Shown piece after piece: positions 12,015 to 23,739 of a stretch of 64,000 nt of DNA. The notes beneath the pieces were generated by a model. It was not told the DNA's origin, did no database searches, and saw only the letters and a program-made list of their open reading frames with translations. Within the stretch, counting starts at the first letter, position 1. Every line of letters begins with the position of its first letter. Source of the stretch: Perca fluviatilis (Eukaryota; Chordata; Actinopteri; Perciformes; Percidae); the NCBI RefSeq assembly GCF_010015445.1, contig NC_053118.1, forward strand, positions 5,783,781 to 5,847,780. Direction: 5' to 3'. Both the position numbers and the translations under genes were made by a program.

Positions 12015-12830
12015 TTTAGGACTCTTGTAATTAGGGCCCGAGCGCCGACAGCGGCGAAGGCCCTATTGGAACTGAAGGAATTATTTTCCCTGCAAATGAA
12101 TTGCCTTTTTGAGGGCCTTAACATATTCAAAAGCTCACCAAAATTGGCCGTTGCATCAAGTCTTGTGAAAATGTACGTATTTTAAGGGTTTTGGGAATAG
12201 GCCCGCAACAATGGCTCGCTAGCACCCCCTACAAAGTTACTAAAATTGAGCCCCTGCAGTGCGTTTAACGTAGACTAACGAAACTTGGTCCACATATGTA
12301 GCATGTCAAGACGTACAAAAAACGTCGTTGGAGCCATACCCTAAACCCAATAGGAAGTCAGCCATTTTGAATTGAAAATGCGAAATTAGTGCGATTTTGG
12401 CCATTTCCACATGTCGTACTTTAACGAACTCCTCCGTTAAAGATGAAAAGTTGTTAAAAGAAAAACTTTTCGTCATAGGGCATGGCCGTGGCGGGGCAGA
12501 CATTTTGTGTGTTTCCCCATCGAAACAGGAAGTGGGTGTAACTCAAGTGTACATTGTCCAATTGGCTCGAACCTTTTCATGATTCATGAGACTTTTACCA
12601 ACCAAAATTGACTCAAAGTCATAGCGCCCCCTAGTGGCAACAGAAAGTAGGCCCAAAACTATATATGCTATACTTTAACGAACTCCTTCTAGAGATTTCA
12701 TCCAAGCAACTTCAAATTTGGTCTACTTTAAACTGTTCACAAAATATTCAGGTATTCGGGGTGTGCTCAGTGTTTTGATATCTTTTACAGTTTTTGTGAA
12801 AAAGCTGTATCTTTAGTGATAATTTCAGGA
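12015..12830. repeat. High-copy teleost repeat (GGGCCCGAGCGCCGA type)
   Basis: It starts with AGGGCCCGAGCGCCGACAGC and GCGAAGGCCCTATTGGAACT, words I recognise from a very common actinopterygian repeat, and continues with CACCCCCTACAAA and TAGCGCCCCCTAGTGG blocks. No coding potential is supported. Confidence 0.6.
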
Positions 12831-13449
12831 AATTTTATCTATTAAACAGAGTGTGTATTGCGTCTGCCAGAGTGAGTGATGTCATCAAGTAGAGTGTGGA
12901 GCCTTAAAAAATTATCTTTGTCCCTTCTCTATAAATTGCTCGTAGACCCACGAGTTTTACTTGTCATACACAATTTATACATCAAAATGTAGGTATTGTT
13001 GTGTAGTTTCAGGCAATGTGCTCAGTTTTGTGATACACCTTTTAGTTTTGGCTTGTTGAGCTTCCAAATGACAAGAGTTCCACACCTTCCTCCATTGGCT
13101 GCCCTGTTTAACATTCTCCACATTTCCGAGCGAAATGCAGAGCAAACTTAACTTTAAATCGCTGATATGCCCACATTTTTAAGTTTATCCACATATATGT
13201 TATACCGATATGTTCGCAAAGCTGCTCAGGATGACGTCATTTGACTGATAGCAGTTATCATTTTGGCAGTCTGAGCCTTTATTTGAGTTCTTGCTGTCAG
13301 TGTCTCTGAATAGCTGCAGTGATTACAGATCAAAGAGATCTCATCACAGACATCAAAGGGTGTTTACAAACATGGTCACAGGTCATTAGTAGCCATGACA
13401 ACCCTTTCACAGACAGTCAACTTGAATACTACAGGCATTAATATGAACA
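12831..13449. other. No gene recognised
   Basis: Probably internal sequence of the flanking high-copy repeats. I see no open frame or structured repeat of note. Confidence 0.35.
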
Positions 13450-13862
13450 TTAAAGCTGCAAGCAGCGATGGATGGGCCCTCGCGCCTGTGCGCGTATCGG
13501 GGATACTGGCGGACGCCGCTCCTTGCGACCGTGTATTTGCGTGGCACTCAGACACTGCAAATCGTCACCAATGAAAAGGGAACTCCCTGCTGAGTTCAAC
13601 GATACCTCACACAAGACTCTACATCATATAGTTAATTAGCTGTGAAAAGGGGCGTGGTTAAATCATAGGGGGCGGGCAAAACCATCACCAATTAAAAAGG
13701 AACTCTCTGCTGAGTTCAATGATGCCTCACACAAGAGTCTACCTTAGATGGGTCAGCCTTTATGAAACACAAGACACTACCTTAAACAGTTCAAATGTTA
13801 TGAAAGGGGGCGTGGCCTGAGTAAGTGGGCGTGGTTCAATTATAGGGGACGGCTCAGTATCA
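13450..13862. repeat. High-copy teleost repeat (AGCTGCAAGCAGCGATGG type)
   Basis: Begins AGCTGCAAGCAGCGATGG with GGGCCCTCGCGCC, a common fish repeat. Internally the block CACCAATNAAAAGGAACTC...CACACAAGANTCTAC occurs twice (about 13566-13625 and 13687-13743), so it holds a diverged tandem duplication of about 120 bp. Confidence 0.6.
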
Positions 13863-13863
13863 C

Positions 13864-14465
13864 ATGTCCCTCCGTTTCTCTGTCTCTGTCTCCCCTCTCT
13901 GTCTGTCTTTGTCTCCCTCCTCCCTCCCACCCTCTCTGTCTCTCTGTAGCCCTCCTTACTTCTCTGTCTCTGTCTCCCTCCATCTGTCTCCCTCCCTCCC
14001 TCTGTCTCCCTCTGTCTGTCTCCCTCCCTCCTTCTGTCTCCCTCTCTCTGTCTGTCTCCCTCCCTCCCTATGTCTGTCTGTCTCCCTCCCGCCTTCTCTG
14101 TCTCCCTCCCTCCCTCTGTCTGTCTCCCTTCCTCCCTCCCTCCCTCGTTCTCTGTCTCCCTCCCTCCCTCTTTCTTTCTCTTTTCTCTGTCTCCCTCTTT
14201 CTCTGTCCACCTCCCTCCTTCTCTGTCCCCCTCCTTCCTTCTCTGTCTTCCTCCCTCCTTGTCTGTCTCCGTCCCCCTTTCTCTGTCTCCCTCCCTCTCT
14301 GTCTGTCTCCCTCCCTCCCTACCTATCTGTCTCTCTCCCTCCCTCCTTCTCACTCTCTCTCTCTCTCTCTATCACTATTTCTCTCTCTCTCCCTCCCTCC
14401 CTTCCTCTCTCTCACTCCCTCTCTCCCTCCCTCCTTCTGTTTCTCTCCCTCCCTCCCTCCAGTGT
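13864..14465. repeat. 600-bp CT-rich tract (TCCC/TCTGTC microsatellite)
   Basis: Almost pure pyrimidine on the plus strand, built from CCCTCCCT, TCTCTGTCTC and CTCTCTCT words. The long frames on both strands (Ser/Leu/Pro-rich on plus, Arg/Glu/Gly-rich on minus) are a consequence of the simple sequence and are not genes. Confidence 0.9.
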
Positions 14466-15590
14466 CATTTCTGATTTGTGATTTCATCCATGCAGGCCGT
14501 TTCTTTTCAGGCAATATATTCACCTCTCAGCTCTTTAGGGTCATGCTTGTTTGTTCTACGCAATGGATATGGCTGATAATAATACAAAGTATTTAAACGT
14601 TCAGCATTTTTAGTCAATTTATTTGAACTTCCACTTTTGACAGTATTACATGTTAGCTTCCAGCTTTTATTGAAATGTTTTTCCACTGCTAGCTTATTAA
14701 GGTAATGCAGTTCAGCTTCCAACTGACACTTTTACATTTCAAATTCCAAGTTTTTCAGTAGTGCAGTGCAATCCATTTGAGATTTTTTAAACTTTTTTTT
14801 TTCATTTCTGCATTTTAATACATGTTTCTCCTAGCATTGTTGCAAGTCTTCTATACTTAACCCCTTAACACTCCTGTAAAATTAGCCAGAAACGCCTATC
14901 CAAGGCATACCCATAGTAAATTGGAAGCTGTTCTTGAACCATTTGTTCTACATGCATGTCTATGGTTTCTTTTGAAAGGTAACCCTCTGAGGCTTCTTTT
15001 CCAGCAGAATTACTGTAAGTGCTATTGGCTTTGAGTAATAGAAGTTTGAATATACTGGAAAATAATTTGTTTATGTCCGCCTGAATTATTTTTTATAGAA
15101 CAATGCCTGTAGATGACTATTGCGGGGACCTAATAGCCTGAAAACACAATGGGGCTATAGCAAGAAGTCTTACACAGTCCCAGTTGAAATTCCATATCAA
15201 TATCTCATAAAATGAATATTTTACACCCGTTTTTGTATGGGTATATGTCTAGACGTTCACGAAAACAGACATTTTGGTGACTCTAAAAGGACCCTTGGTA
15301 ACGATGGTCACATACCTAGACTAAAAAGACTGCTACCCATGAACATTTGACATGACAGTCATCATTCAAGGCTCTATTGAAAGGTTACATTAAGACATAT
15401 CCTATCTCATATCCAGAATCACTATCAGTATTTCTGACACAGAGTAACAGAAGCATAAACACAATAAATTGCAGTTTTCTAACTTTGTGTGTAAAAAAAG
15501 TCAAAACAAGTGGTAAGGTGGAAAAGTAGTGTATAAAAGGTAACAAAATATTTACAGCTATTAACCCTAATACACTCTACACTTATCTGC
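14466..15590. other. Probable piggyBac 3-prime flank, no gene
   Basis: AT-rich sequence downstream of the piggyBac gene. TTAA at 14857-14860 followed by CCCCTTAACACTCC looks like a possible piggyBac terminus, since the family duplicates TTAA. I could not find a convincing partner end beyond 18070. Confidence 0.35.
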
Positions 15591-15593
15591 TAC

Positions 15594-15712
15594 ATGCGAC
15601 AATGCACAAAGAACAAAAAGGACCCTTTGGTAAATCCAAATATATTTACAGGTTATTGGCAACATGCCAGACATTGTAAAAATCACAAGTGACAAAGCAA
15701 AAAGGACATTTG
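15594..15712 (-). pseudogene. Duplicated 3-prime end of the piggyBac gene
   Basis: Read on the minus strand, 15709-15648 encodes CFVTCDFYNVWHVANNL then a stop. This matches CFVAGRDCYNDWHVASNL-stop at the end of the main transposase gene (16141-16081). A still shorter resemblance lies at about 15618-15594. The last exon's end therefore occurs at least twice, about 430 bp apart. Confidence 0.65.
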
Positions 15713-16078
15713 AAGACCCATAAAGGAACCGTTGGTAATGGTCAACAAAGTAAAACAAGTGCTATGCTGAAAACGTATTGCGGGTACTACTATATAACTT
15801 TTTACATACATATATCTATAAATTGCAGGAACCCAGCAAATCAAATCCATACTTCACTGTTAACCGTCAAGCCACTAAATAAACCTGTATGGAAAATGAG
15901 CACCTCTGCTGATGTGTTAAATTTGTTAACGATCATATGACATGAGACAACACCATCTCTCCTTCTCTCTCTGCGTGCACACACACGCACAGACACACAC
16001 GGTCCGCATCTGGTGGTTGATGAACGCAGATATGTGCAGCAGGCACATTTTCAACAGGCACTGTACTAGTATTTACAA

Positions 16079-17958
16079 TTACAGGTTACTGGCAACATGC
16101 CAGTCATTATAACAGTCACGGCCAGCGACAAAGCACAAAGGAATATCGCAGGTGGAGCACTTCACTGGTGTCTTTGCATGACACTGCCTGCACTTCAGCC
16201 GACCAGCAGTGCTGTGCCCACTGATATGCACTGGCCTGTGATGTGCTCCACATGGAGCAGGAGGTGGTTCGGGTGTGGCTGTGGAGGAAGACCCCGCCTC
16301 TGCCAGCTCCACTGCGAGCGTCTCTCTGACTGCCTTCTGATGCAGAGGTACCTCTCCTTTGCCAATTGCAAGGTCCTTCTGGAGGAGGAAGGCGTTCACA
16401 ATTGCGATGTCCACGAAGTGGTAAAACAGATTATTGTACCACCGTTGGGTCTTGTGCAGGACTTTGTAATACCCTATGAGGGCATCTGAGTGGTCCACTC
16501 CACCCATGCACCTACAGTAGATGAACAGACAATATACAAAAACATGAATGTATACAGCACACAAATAACACTTCCAAGAGCATACATGAAAATGTAGTTG
16601 TAGTCCTTCACCACTAGTGGAACTGAGACGTCCTTCAACTGCCACTGCCCATCTGCACCTTTGACCCTCCTCTGCACTGTGTCCTCTGCGTGGGCCCTGT
16701 GGAGAGTTGAGCACAGAAAAACATCCCTTGTGTCTCGCCACTGAACAAAGAGCAGGGAGTTATTCCTGATCCAGCATATGCTGCCACGGGGAGATTTTGA
16801 GACCAGAATGTTGACCTTTGACCTTGGGAATCCGATTCTGTTTGTGCGGATGGTTCCGCATGCCCAAATCCTCTTCAGAAGGAGGTCACGAAACAGGATT
16901 GGACTTGTATAAAAATTGTCCACAAAGACCTTATGCCCAGCAACTGTTCATCAATTAGCTCCATCACTGCCTCATAACTGAGTCCCTTACCACTGTTTCC
17001 CTGGCATTTTCCCTCATAAACAAAAAAGTCCCATGTATAACCGTTCCTGGAGTCTGCCAGAACAAAGAGTTTATAACCCATATTTTTTCACATAGTTTTT
17101 CATATATTGTTTCAGACCAGTGCGGGCTTTTGAAGCAACCATTCACTCATCAATGGTGATTTCCTGGCCAGGGTGATAGTTTCTTCTACAGGAGTCCCTC
17201 ATCTCCTCGTAGAGCGGCTTTATCTTACCCAGATGGTCGTAGGCTCCTGTGCCTCTCCTTTCATCATTAGCAGCATCCCCCACGGAGCTGCTGAGGTGAA
17301 GGGACTGGGAGATCCTGAGGAACTTTTTACCAGTTATTACCCGTCTCGGGAACAGCAAGCTATAAAGATGACCCCCACGCCAGTAATCAGTGAAAGAAAA
17401 GCATTTGACTACACCCATGTAAACAACTAAAGACATGAATGCAAACATGTCCTGCAATTTCAAATCAATCCACGGGATAGAGGGTGTTGAATGATGTGTT
17501 GAGCCACAGTTGTTGGTGTTTTCAAGTATTGTCTTCAAAACAGAGTTGGTAAAAAAGAGTTGAAACAACTGCACGGCTGTGTACGTAGCACTACGTATGA
17601 GCTGGGGTCCTGGGACATTTCTGGGTTCTGAAGGTGGGCTATGGTGGTGTGATGTCTGGAACGTCAACATCATTCCACCTCTCTTCAGATGGGCTGGTTG
17701 ATCTGGCTTGACTGCAGCCTCTCCCTTTTCCTCGTACTCTACCTCTTTGTCTCCTGCTGTTCTGGGGAGATGAGGCTCCTCACCTGATGAACTGTCCTGC
17801 CGCTCCACGCCTCTCCATTTTCCTCTACCTCGTCCTCTACCTCTTGGTCTCCTGCTGTTCTGTGGAAAAGGAAGCTCCTCACCTGATGAACTGTCCTGCT
17901 GCTCCACTCCATGTGGCCACTTGCTCACTAGTGCAGATGTTGCTGGCTCCCAATCCAT
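16079..17958 (-). pseudogene. piggyBac-type transposase (PGBD-like), broken
   Basis: DNA transposase of the DDD piggyBac family. From MDWEPATSALVSKWPHG (start near 17958) the protein has an acidic N-terminus with a duplicated VE-x-QDSSSGEE block, then SIPWIDLKLQDMFAFMSLVVYMGVV, DYWRGGHLYSLLFPR, the first catalytic region ITIDE (about 17157), [20 protein letters not shown] (second aspartate, about 17055) and [20 protein letters not shown] (third, about 16920). A short intron (acceptor at 16512) separates CMGGVDHSDALIGYYKV from it. The C-terminus has a cysteine-rich finger, CRQCHAKTPVKCSTC to DWHVA. Defects: TGA directly after ITIDE where the family has Arg (CGA to TGA) and frameshifts near 17085 and 16940. 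Confidence 0.85.
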
Positions 17959-18069
17959 ATCTACATCACATTTCCTATAATGTGAAAATAAAGAAATAAC
18001 AGTAATTACAACTAATGTTCTGAATGCGAAGCCACCGAAAAATATTAACAAATGTGTAGATATTACCAT

Positions 18070-18700
18070 AGATATTTACATAATACAATAACAGCTGCAA
18101 ACTTGTAATGTATTATTTTCTCAAACGTTTCCTTCTTCCCTCTAACTGAAGCAGACGGTGAGCTCCAGGTCACAGCCTGTCTAAATATACGTATGTATGG
18201 CTGCTTGCCCATGCCATTAGTGTGCTTAAGGAGCAAAGGGCTGTTTTCTCACAAAGCAAATTATCTAAATCCTTGGCCCATAATCACTAGAGTCCAAAGG
18301 AATTAGTCTAAAAAAGAAAATTGATTGGTTGTTGTTTTTCAGCAAAATGTGGTTACTTTGTCTTAGGCTCTGCCTTACAGCTTCTCTTCGAATTTAGAAC
18401 AACCAATTCCAACTAATATGCTCACAATATTGCTATATCTTCTGTTTGTCTTTGACTGTGCTCTTCCCTGCATTGTGTTTATACTGGGACATATGTAAAG
18501 AAACTGCTAAATATGTGGTGGTGTATAGGGAATAGAAACAAACATCTCTTACTATATAATAGCTTATAATAAGAGGTTCTACATACTCTCACTCAAAATA
18601 AAGGCCACATTGGACTTGATAAATAAAGGTTTTAGTTTTGGGAGTACATGTCTGCAATGCCATGTGATAGGCTGAATGCTAGTCAACTCTTGGCTCTTAT
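18070..18700. other. No gene recognised (piggyBac 5-prime flank)
   Basis: AT-rich sequence upstream of the piggyBac coding region. GTGTGCTTAAGG near 18220 is only weakly like an inverted copy of the TTAA-CCCCTTAACAC motif at 14857. Confidence 0.3.
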
Positions 18701-18702
18701 TT

Positions 18703-19430
18703 TAAAGGGGTGATAGAATGATTATATAGGGTATTTTACACTGTTCCTTAAGGTCTCATAATAAGGTATGTAACATTGGTTGGGCTGAAAATTGCCCGAA
18801 TGCTATTTTATTAGGCCCTTAACTACCCTGTGAATATGGCTCTATTTTGAACAAGCGCTTTTCTTCCAAATATGGTATGCTCATTAATATTCCGAATGAG
18901 CTACGTGCTGATTGGTTTGAGCAAACTACATAGAAACACATGGGAGAATCTCATATTTCAGACACTGCAAAGTTATACATTGTTTATCGGGCTATTCCAT
19001 TACAAAATTCACTTCTGAAAATTTTTTATATGCTATCAACTATGTAAAGCTCAAATATGGGCCGCTTTATGAAAATGGATGGCTAATTGCAAATTTTATC
19101 CGACTGTGTGTCGGAGTTCAGCGCCGGTGCTGCCTGTGTTGCTGCCTCGCCGCCCGGCCTGCCTTCCTTCACAGACCCCGGCCTGCTATGAGGTACTTGG
19201 AGCTCCGTCACGACTGGCAGCCCACTGCACTCCATATCCGCGCAAAGTCACCGTCTCTTGGGCTAATGACAACCAAATGCCCCTGCCCTGACAGAGCTCC
19301 AGGGCCTGCAACTCCCCTCTTCCTGCTAGCTAAATGCCCAGTGTATGTGAGTGAGAGCGCGTTCAGCGAGCTTGTTACACCAGCAATCTCTTACCACAGG
19401 TTTCAGTTAATCTTTTAATGTGTGTAATTA
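18703..19430. repeat. TTAA-ended interspersed repeat fragment
   Basis: Begins TTAAAGGGGTGATAGAATG, a terminus I recognise from common fish DNA elements, and continues through a GC-rich part (TCAGCGCCGGTGCTGCC). I do not find the inverted partner terminus, so the copy looks truncated. Confidence 0.5.
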
Positions 19431-19544
19431 TAATGTGTTGAGTTATTTAAACAAACGATTGGGGAAATAAACGCCGCTTGTCCGCAGTGTGTTTGTATGA
19501 CTGTGGCCTTTGTCAGACCTTCAGTACAAACAAGGAAATAAATA

Positions 19545-19546
<2 letters not shown>

Positions 19547-19603
<57 letters not shown>

Positions 19604-19608
19604 ACACA
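19547..19608. repeat. (CA)n microsatellite
   Basis: About 30 CA units, nearly pure. Confidence 0.95.
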
Positions 19609-19619
19609 GAGCCACACAC

Positions 19620-20460
19620 AAAAGACAAGAACAAGTTGGAGTCGATAGCCTAATACATTGAAAGCTACTGACTTAACTGCTCATGCAGGAAGGCTGATTT
19701 AGGAGAGATTATCTTGGCTTGATAATGACAACAGCATCACACTGAAATCAATGGAGCTGATGATGTTACTGCAGCTTGACTAAGTAAATGCATTTAACAC
19801 TAACCAAAGCTCTTTTTAAGTCAATACATCCACTCTTCCAACTGAGGTTTGGCAACATCTTTCAATTATACAAATTTGAAGAAGAAAAGAAACAGGAGGG
19901 AGAAAGAAAAATGACTCGGAAGATGAGTGCTTCGCTCCTCAATTCAGCTGGTCACGTCGATTAAGATGTGAACTTCTACAATTCCAGTAGTTCACATCCA
20001 GCTCCAGGGCCTTATCTGAAATTAAAAAAGTCCCCTTCTCCCCGGCTTTGAAGTTTTTCTAAGCCACTCAAACAGTTCCATTTGCAGAATGTGGAAGCTA
20101 AAGGAGGCTTTGATTTTCGGAGTCGGCTTTGCCTGTCACTTTGTGTTACATGCTGGCTGATCTAAAGGCTAAAACGGGGCGACATTGCCATGCTGTCAGC
20201 CTTTCCCACCCCTACGTTTCAGCGTCTGATTCACCCATTATTGACTGTTGCACAGCCCAAATGATTGGCAAACAGTGCAAGGCTTGGGTTAAAGAACAAC
20301 ATTGCAGAAATAAATGAGACATGGTATTGCTTAAATGTTTCATTGTATGGATTCATGTCTTTTATTTGAATGGACGACTGGTGGTTCTGAATGTTTTTTT
20401 TTTGTTAACTTTTATTAGTGTTTGACCACATATGAGAAACAATCGAGAGCTCCACTTTGA
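19620..20460. other. No gene recognised
   Basis: No repeat or reading frame that I can assign. Confidence 0.35.
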
Positions 20461-20464
20461 ATTT

Positions 20465-20537
20465 GGATGGACGGATGGACAGGTGGATGGGTGAGTGGAT
20501 GGATGGATGGACGGGTATACGGATGGACGGGTGGATG
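20465..20537. repeat. GGATGGAC minisatellite
   Basis: Irregular tandem GGATGGAC/GGTGGATG units followed directly by family B sequence. Confidence 0.85.
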
Positions 20538-20710
20538 TTGAAACACAGGACTTTCAAGCTCGAGTTCGCTTCCCTGGGAAAAGCAAATAATTTTCACCCA
20601 GGAAATGCTTGTTCCTTGGGAGTGTTTTAATCCAAACCACGATCATTTATTGGTGCCTAAACTTTCTTTGCCGCATAACGGTCATTGTTTCTTGCCTAAA
20701 TTTAACCGCA
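20515..20710. repeat. Repeat family B copy 2
   Basis: Shares ACACAGGACTTTCA, TTTTCACCCAGGAAA and TTTTAATCCAAACCAC with the copies near 2780, 50710 and 63570. Confidence 0.55.
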
Positions 20711-21052
20711 ATGTCCACCATGCTCTGTTCCCAGTTCCCAGTCACCTATTCTCAGGTAACTGAACCACCAACTACCGCTGACCTGACGGAGCACCTTGCA
20801 GAGCACCATAGCCGGTGTTGCAGGGCTCTGTAGCGGGTAAACACATCTACTAACTGCCGCTGATGAAGTCAGCATTTTCTCAGTCTACTATCATAACAAC
20901 ATTAAATATTATTTCATATTAAAGACCTATGAGAAGAATTAAATAAAACCATTTTTAGTTTTCAGTCTATACAACTGGTAACAGAATTTGCATTGGATTA
21001 TAAACTATTTAACATTTGTTTTTTTATGATAAAAATAACAATATCTTGGTTG
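20711..21052. other. No gene recognised
   Basis: Short stretch with no assignable feature up to the TTA target duplication of the next element. Confidence 0.35.
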
Positions 21053-21734
21053 TTACACTGCATGAAAAGTGAGATTTTCGTCAGTAAGCAGCACTGTAGA
21101 TTGTCGTGGAACTTCAGGTTTATGACTGTACACAGCAATTTACAGGCAACACTGAAAACTGCCGTGAATTATCGGAAATTGACATGGGCATTGCTTGGCA
21201 GTTGTCCCCCCATGACCCCCCCTCCCTCTAATTCTAGGGGAGGCTTTAACATGTAAATGAAAATGCTGTGAGCTATACAAATGCAAATCAGGGTAGCAGC
21301 AGTTTTACCCCAGGTGACATTTTTCTAAAAGGTAAGAAAATCTCATCCATCATTGTCTGGTGGAATGGAGACTGAGGCACCACTGTACAGTTTTCTAAGA
21401 GAAGTCTTTCTGCTGACACCAAAACACTGTGCTTCACATAAAGCATATCAGCTTTGTCATTGCATGACAAGGTCCCAACCATTTGTTTTCTTAAAATACT
21501 GGCAAATTCAGCACCATATTCACATGTCCATGGCATATGAAGCTGTTGGCTCTGCTGAAATGGCCTCATAATCTAGACTTCAATTGTCCTATTGTTATTA
21601 AACTTTCCCAGTATTCCATTAAATCTCACTGTAATTCAGTGTGTGCGCTGTTCGCGCCCTGCTGGTTAATCTGCTCCTCTTTGTCTTTCTCTATCACTCT
21701 GCCCCGCCCCCTACCCCCGCCTTCACTGCTTCGA

Positions 21735-22461
21735 TAGAGAGCCGAAGTCATGCCCCTTCCGGTGGACCTCATGGGACCTAAACTCGGAAAAGATATGAAT
21801 GGTAGTGAATGGGGAGAGGCAAATTATTTTTTGATCCCATTTGAATTGAGCCATGGATTACAAATATGATGTTCGTCAATTTAAAAGATAAGTTTTCAAC
21901 CGAAGAAAGTCTCAGTTAGCTGTAGGTTTGTCATAGTACCACTTAGTTTTGTGTGAAACCATTCAGTGAACTACATCTCCCGTCTCACACAATCTACCTC
22001 ACCTAGCTTGATGATCGGCTTGCTCGCTAGCTAGCTAGCTAGCTTAGCTCTGTTAAACAACACATGTAACGTTATTGTAACTGCTGTGTTTTATCCAGTG
22101 AAGTGTTTTCAGCAGATAAGCAAAATAACAAGCAAGATCCTCTGCTCATTAGAGTAACGTTACATCCCCGGTACGATACACAGAGACATCGTAGCTTCAG
22201 CGAGACGTCATCCATGTGTGTCTGTAGTCTTTCTAATTACGTATTTTCACAGTCTTATACTTCAACAGTTTAACAATAAACTGAGACTTTCTTCGGTTGA
22301 AAAATAATGTTTTAAATTGACGAACATCATATTTCTAATCCATGGCTCAATTCAAACGAGATCAAAAAATAATTATTATCTCTCCATTGACTCTAGTTCA
22401 TACTTTTTTGAAAGATAGGTCCCATTGGCCGGAAGTAGAAGGGCGGGACTTCGGCTCTCTA
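21735..22461. mobile_element. MITE with about 180-bp inverted repeats
   Basis: Ends TAGAGAGCCGAAGTC and GACTTCGGCTCTCTA. The arms stay alignable for about 180 bp through GAATTGAGCCATGGATTA, ATATGATGTTCGTCAATTTA and CAACCGAAGAAAGTCTCAGT. Flanks TTCGA (left) and TTTGA (right) suggest a 5-bp target duplication with one change. Confidence 0.8.
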
Positions 22462-22482
22462 TTTGAAAAATAGCGGCGGGAG

Positions 22483-23712
22483 ATGAGCCCGAGAGTTAGA
22501 GCAAAAGCTTCTGAAATATGGGACTATTTTAGGCCAACTGGTAAAATAGTTGTACACTCTGTCAAACCTCACTTGGAAACACACACACGGAGTTGTTTTT
22601 TTCTCCTCCGGTGCTCCATAAAGATGCGCTCACAGAAAAGGAAAATACAACGTAAGTATTTGATTATTAATGAAACAGCGAGCTAGTCTGTATACTGTTT
22701 ATTAACTCTTGATCGTACAATGACTGTATTTGGATGTTAAACAGGCTACTTAGACTTGGCAGTAATGTTTTAAACCTGCAAGTTTAAACGAGGGCACAGT
22801 TTGTGTGCCTGGCTGCTTTCAGTGCGATTCATTACAGATCTAAGTGGGTGAGTTGCTTTATAAAAGTGTATTTTTTTGGTCTTACAGGAATTCAGTACGC
22901 CGTCTTCACAACTTGGAGACAAACTGTAGCAGGCGCTACGAAGGGTAAGATTTGAAGAATATGCTTTCATTAAATGAATTTAATTCATTCTTCTGTATAA
23001 GGACATAGATACGTTAATAGATACCGATCTTTTATTTTATTTTTTTTACAGACTAACCTCGCCTTACAATGAGGCTGTGACCTATATTTGCTCAGAGCTA
23101 CATCTGCAAGTCCAGATTTACATGACGCTGATAATGACGCCATTGTGTATTTTTTTACTTTTTCATCTTTCCTTACATAAGTCACAATGTGACTTATGTT
23201 TTTTTTTTTTATTCATACCACTCTCGTTTAATTGTTTTCCAGCTGCCTGTAAACTACGAGACAGCACGCAGGAGCTTCAGGTAGAAACAGACAGATCTGG
23301 CATCGCAGGCAGAAGCTGTGAAGAGTTCAGCTCGGAGTCGGTCGAGAAGAAAAGAGGGTAAGATTAGATCCGTTTGGTTAATGTGAATATTTTTCAGGTG
23401 CATTCATAGATGTTTTGTGTCCATAAGCAGTGCATTGTGCAGTACTGATTGTCTTTATTGATTGATTTTACAGCTGCTGGAAGCGAGACAGAGTGTGCTG
23501 GCTGCGGGTGAGGTGGGCATTTGGAAGTGCGCCACCATAGACATACAGGACAACACACCACAGACGTTTGCAAAATGGACCGAATTCAGACAGAATGCTG
23601 CTTCTCGTGAGCGTGGGATATTTCTTGTGTGTGCTGTGTCTCCTATGCTTTGTACATAGTTTTTTCTGATTGCGTTTGTGTTTTGTGTCAATAAAGCTCA
23701 ATCTTTGAATAA
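22483..23712 (+). other. Candidate spliced transcription unit inside the CACTG element
   Basis: ATG at 22483 opens MSPRVRAKASEIWDYFRPTG, like the start of a BED finger. One frame over, CTLCQTSLG gives a C-x2-C pair, so a one-base shift may have broken it. Splice-like borders follow: donor after 22651 (gtaagt), exon 22888-22944 (donor gtaaga), acceptor before 23052, exon starting 23243 with donor gtaaga at about 23357, and a last exon starting 23474. A polyadenylation signal AATAAA lies at about 23691. In the shifted frame exons 1-3 stay open (NSVRRLHNLETNCSRRYEG then LTSPYNEAVTYI). I do not recognise the protein beyond the BED-like start, and it may be a noncoding or dead transcript. Confidence 0.4.
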
Positions 23713-23739
23713 ACAGCACGTTCCTGGCAAATCATTTTC

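Noticed and set aside
13760..14481. Long open frames on both strands, about 200 codons each
   Set aside because: They are translations of CT-rich simple sequence (Ser/Leu/Pro or Arg/Glu/Gly only) with no domain.
19415..19621. Frame with a long Cys-Val run
   Set aside because: Product of the (CA)n microsatellite.
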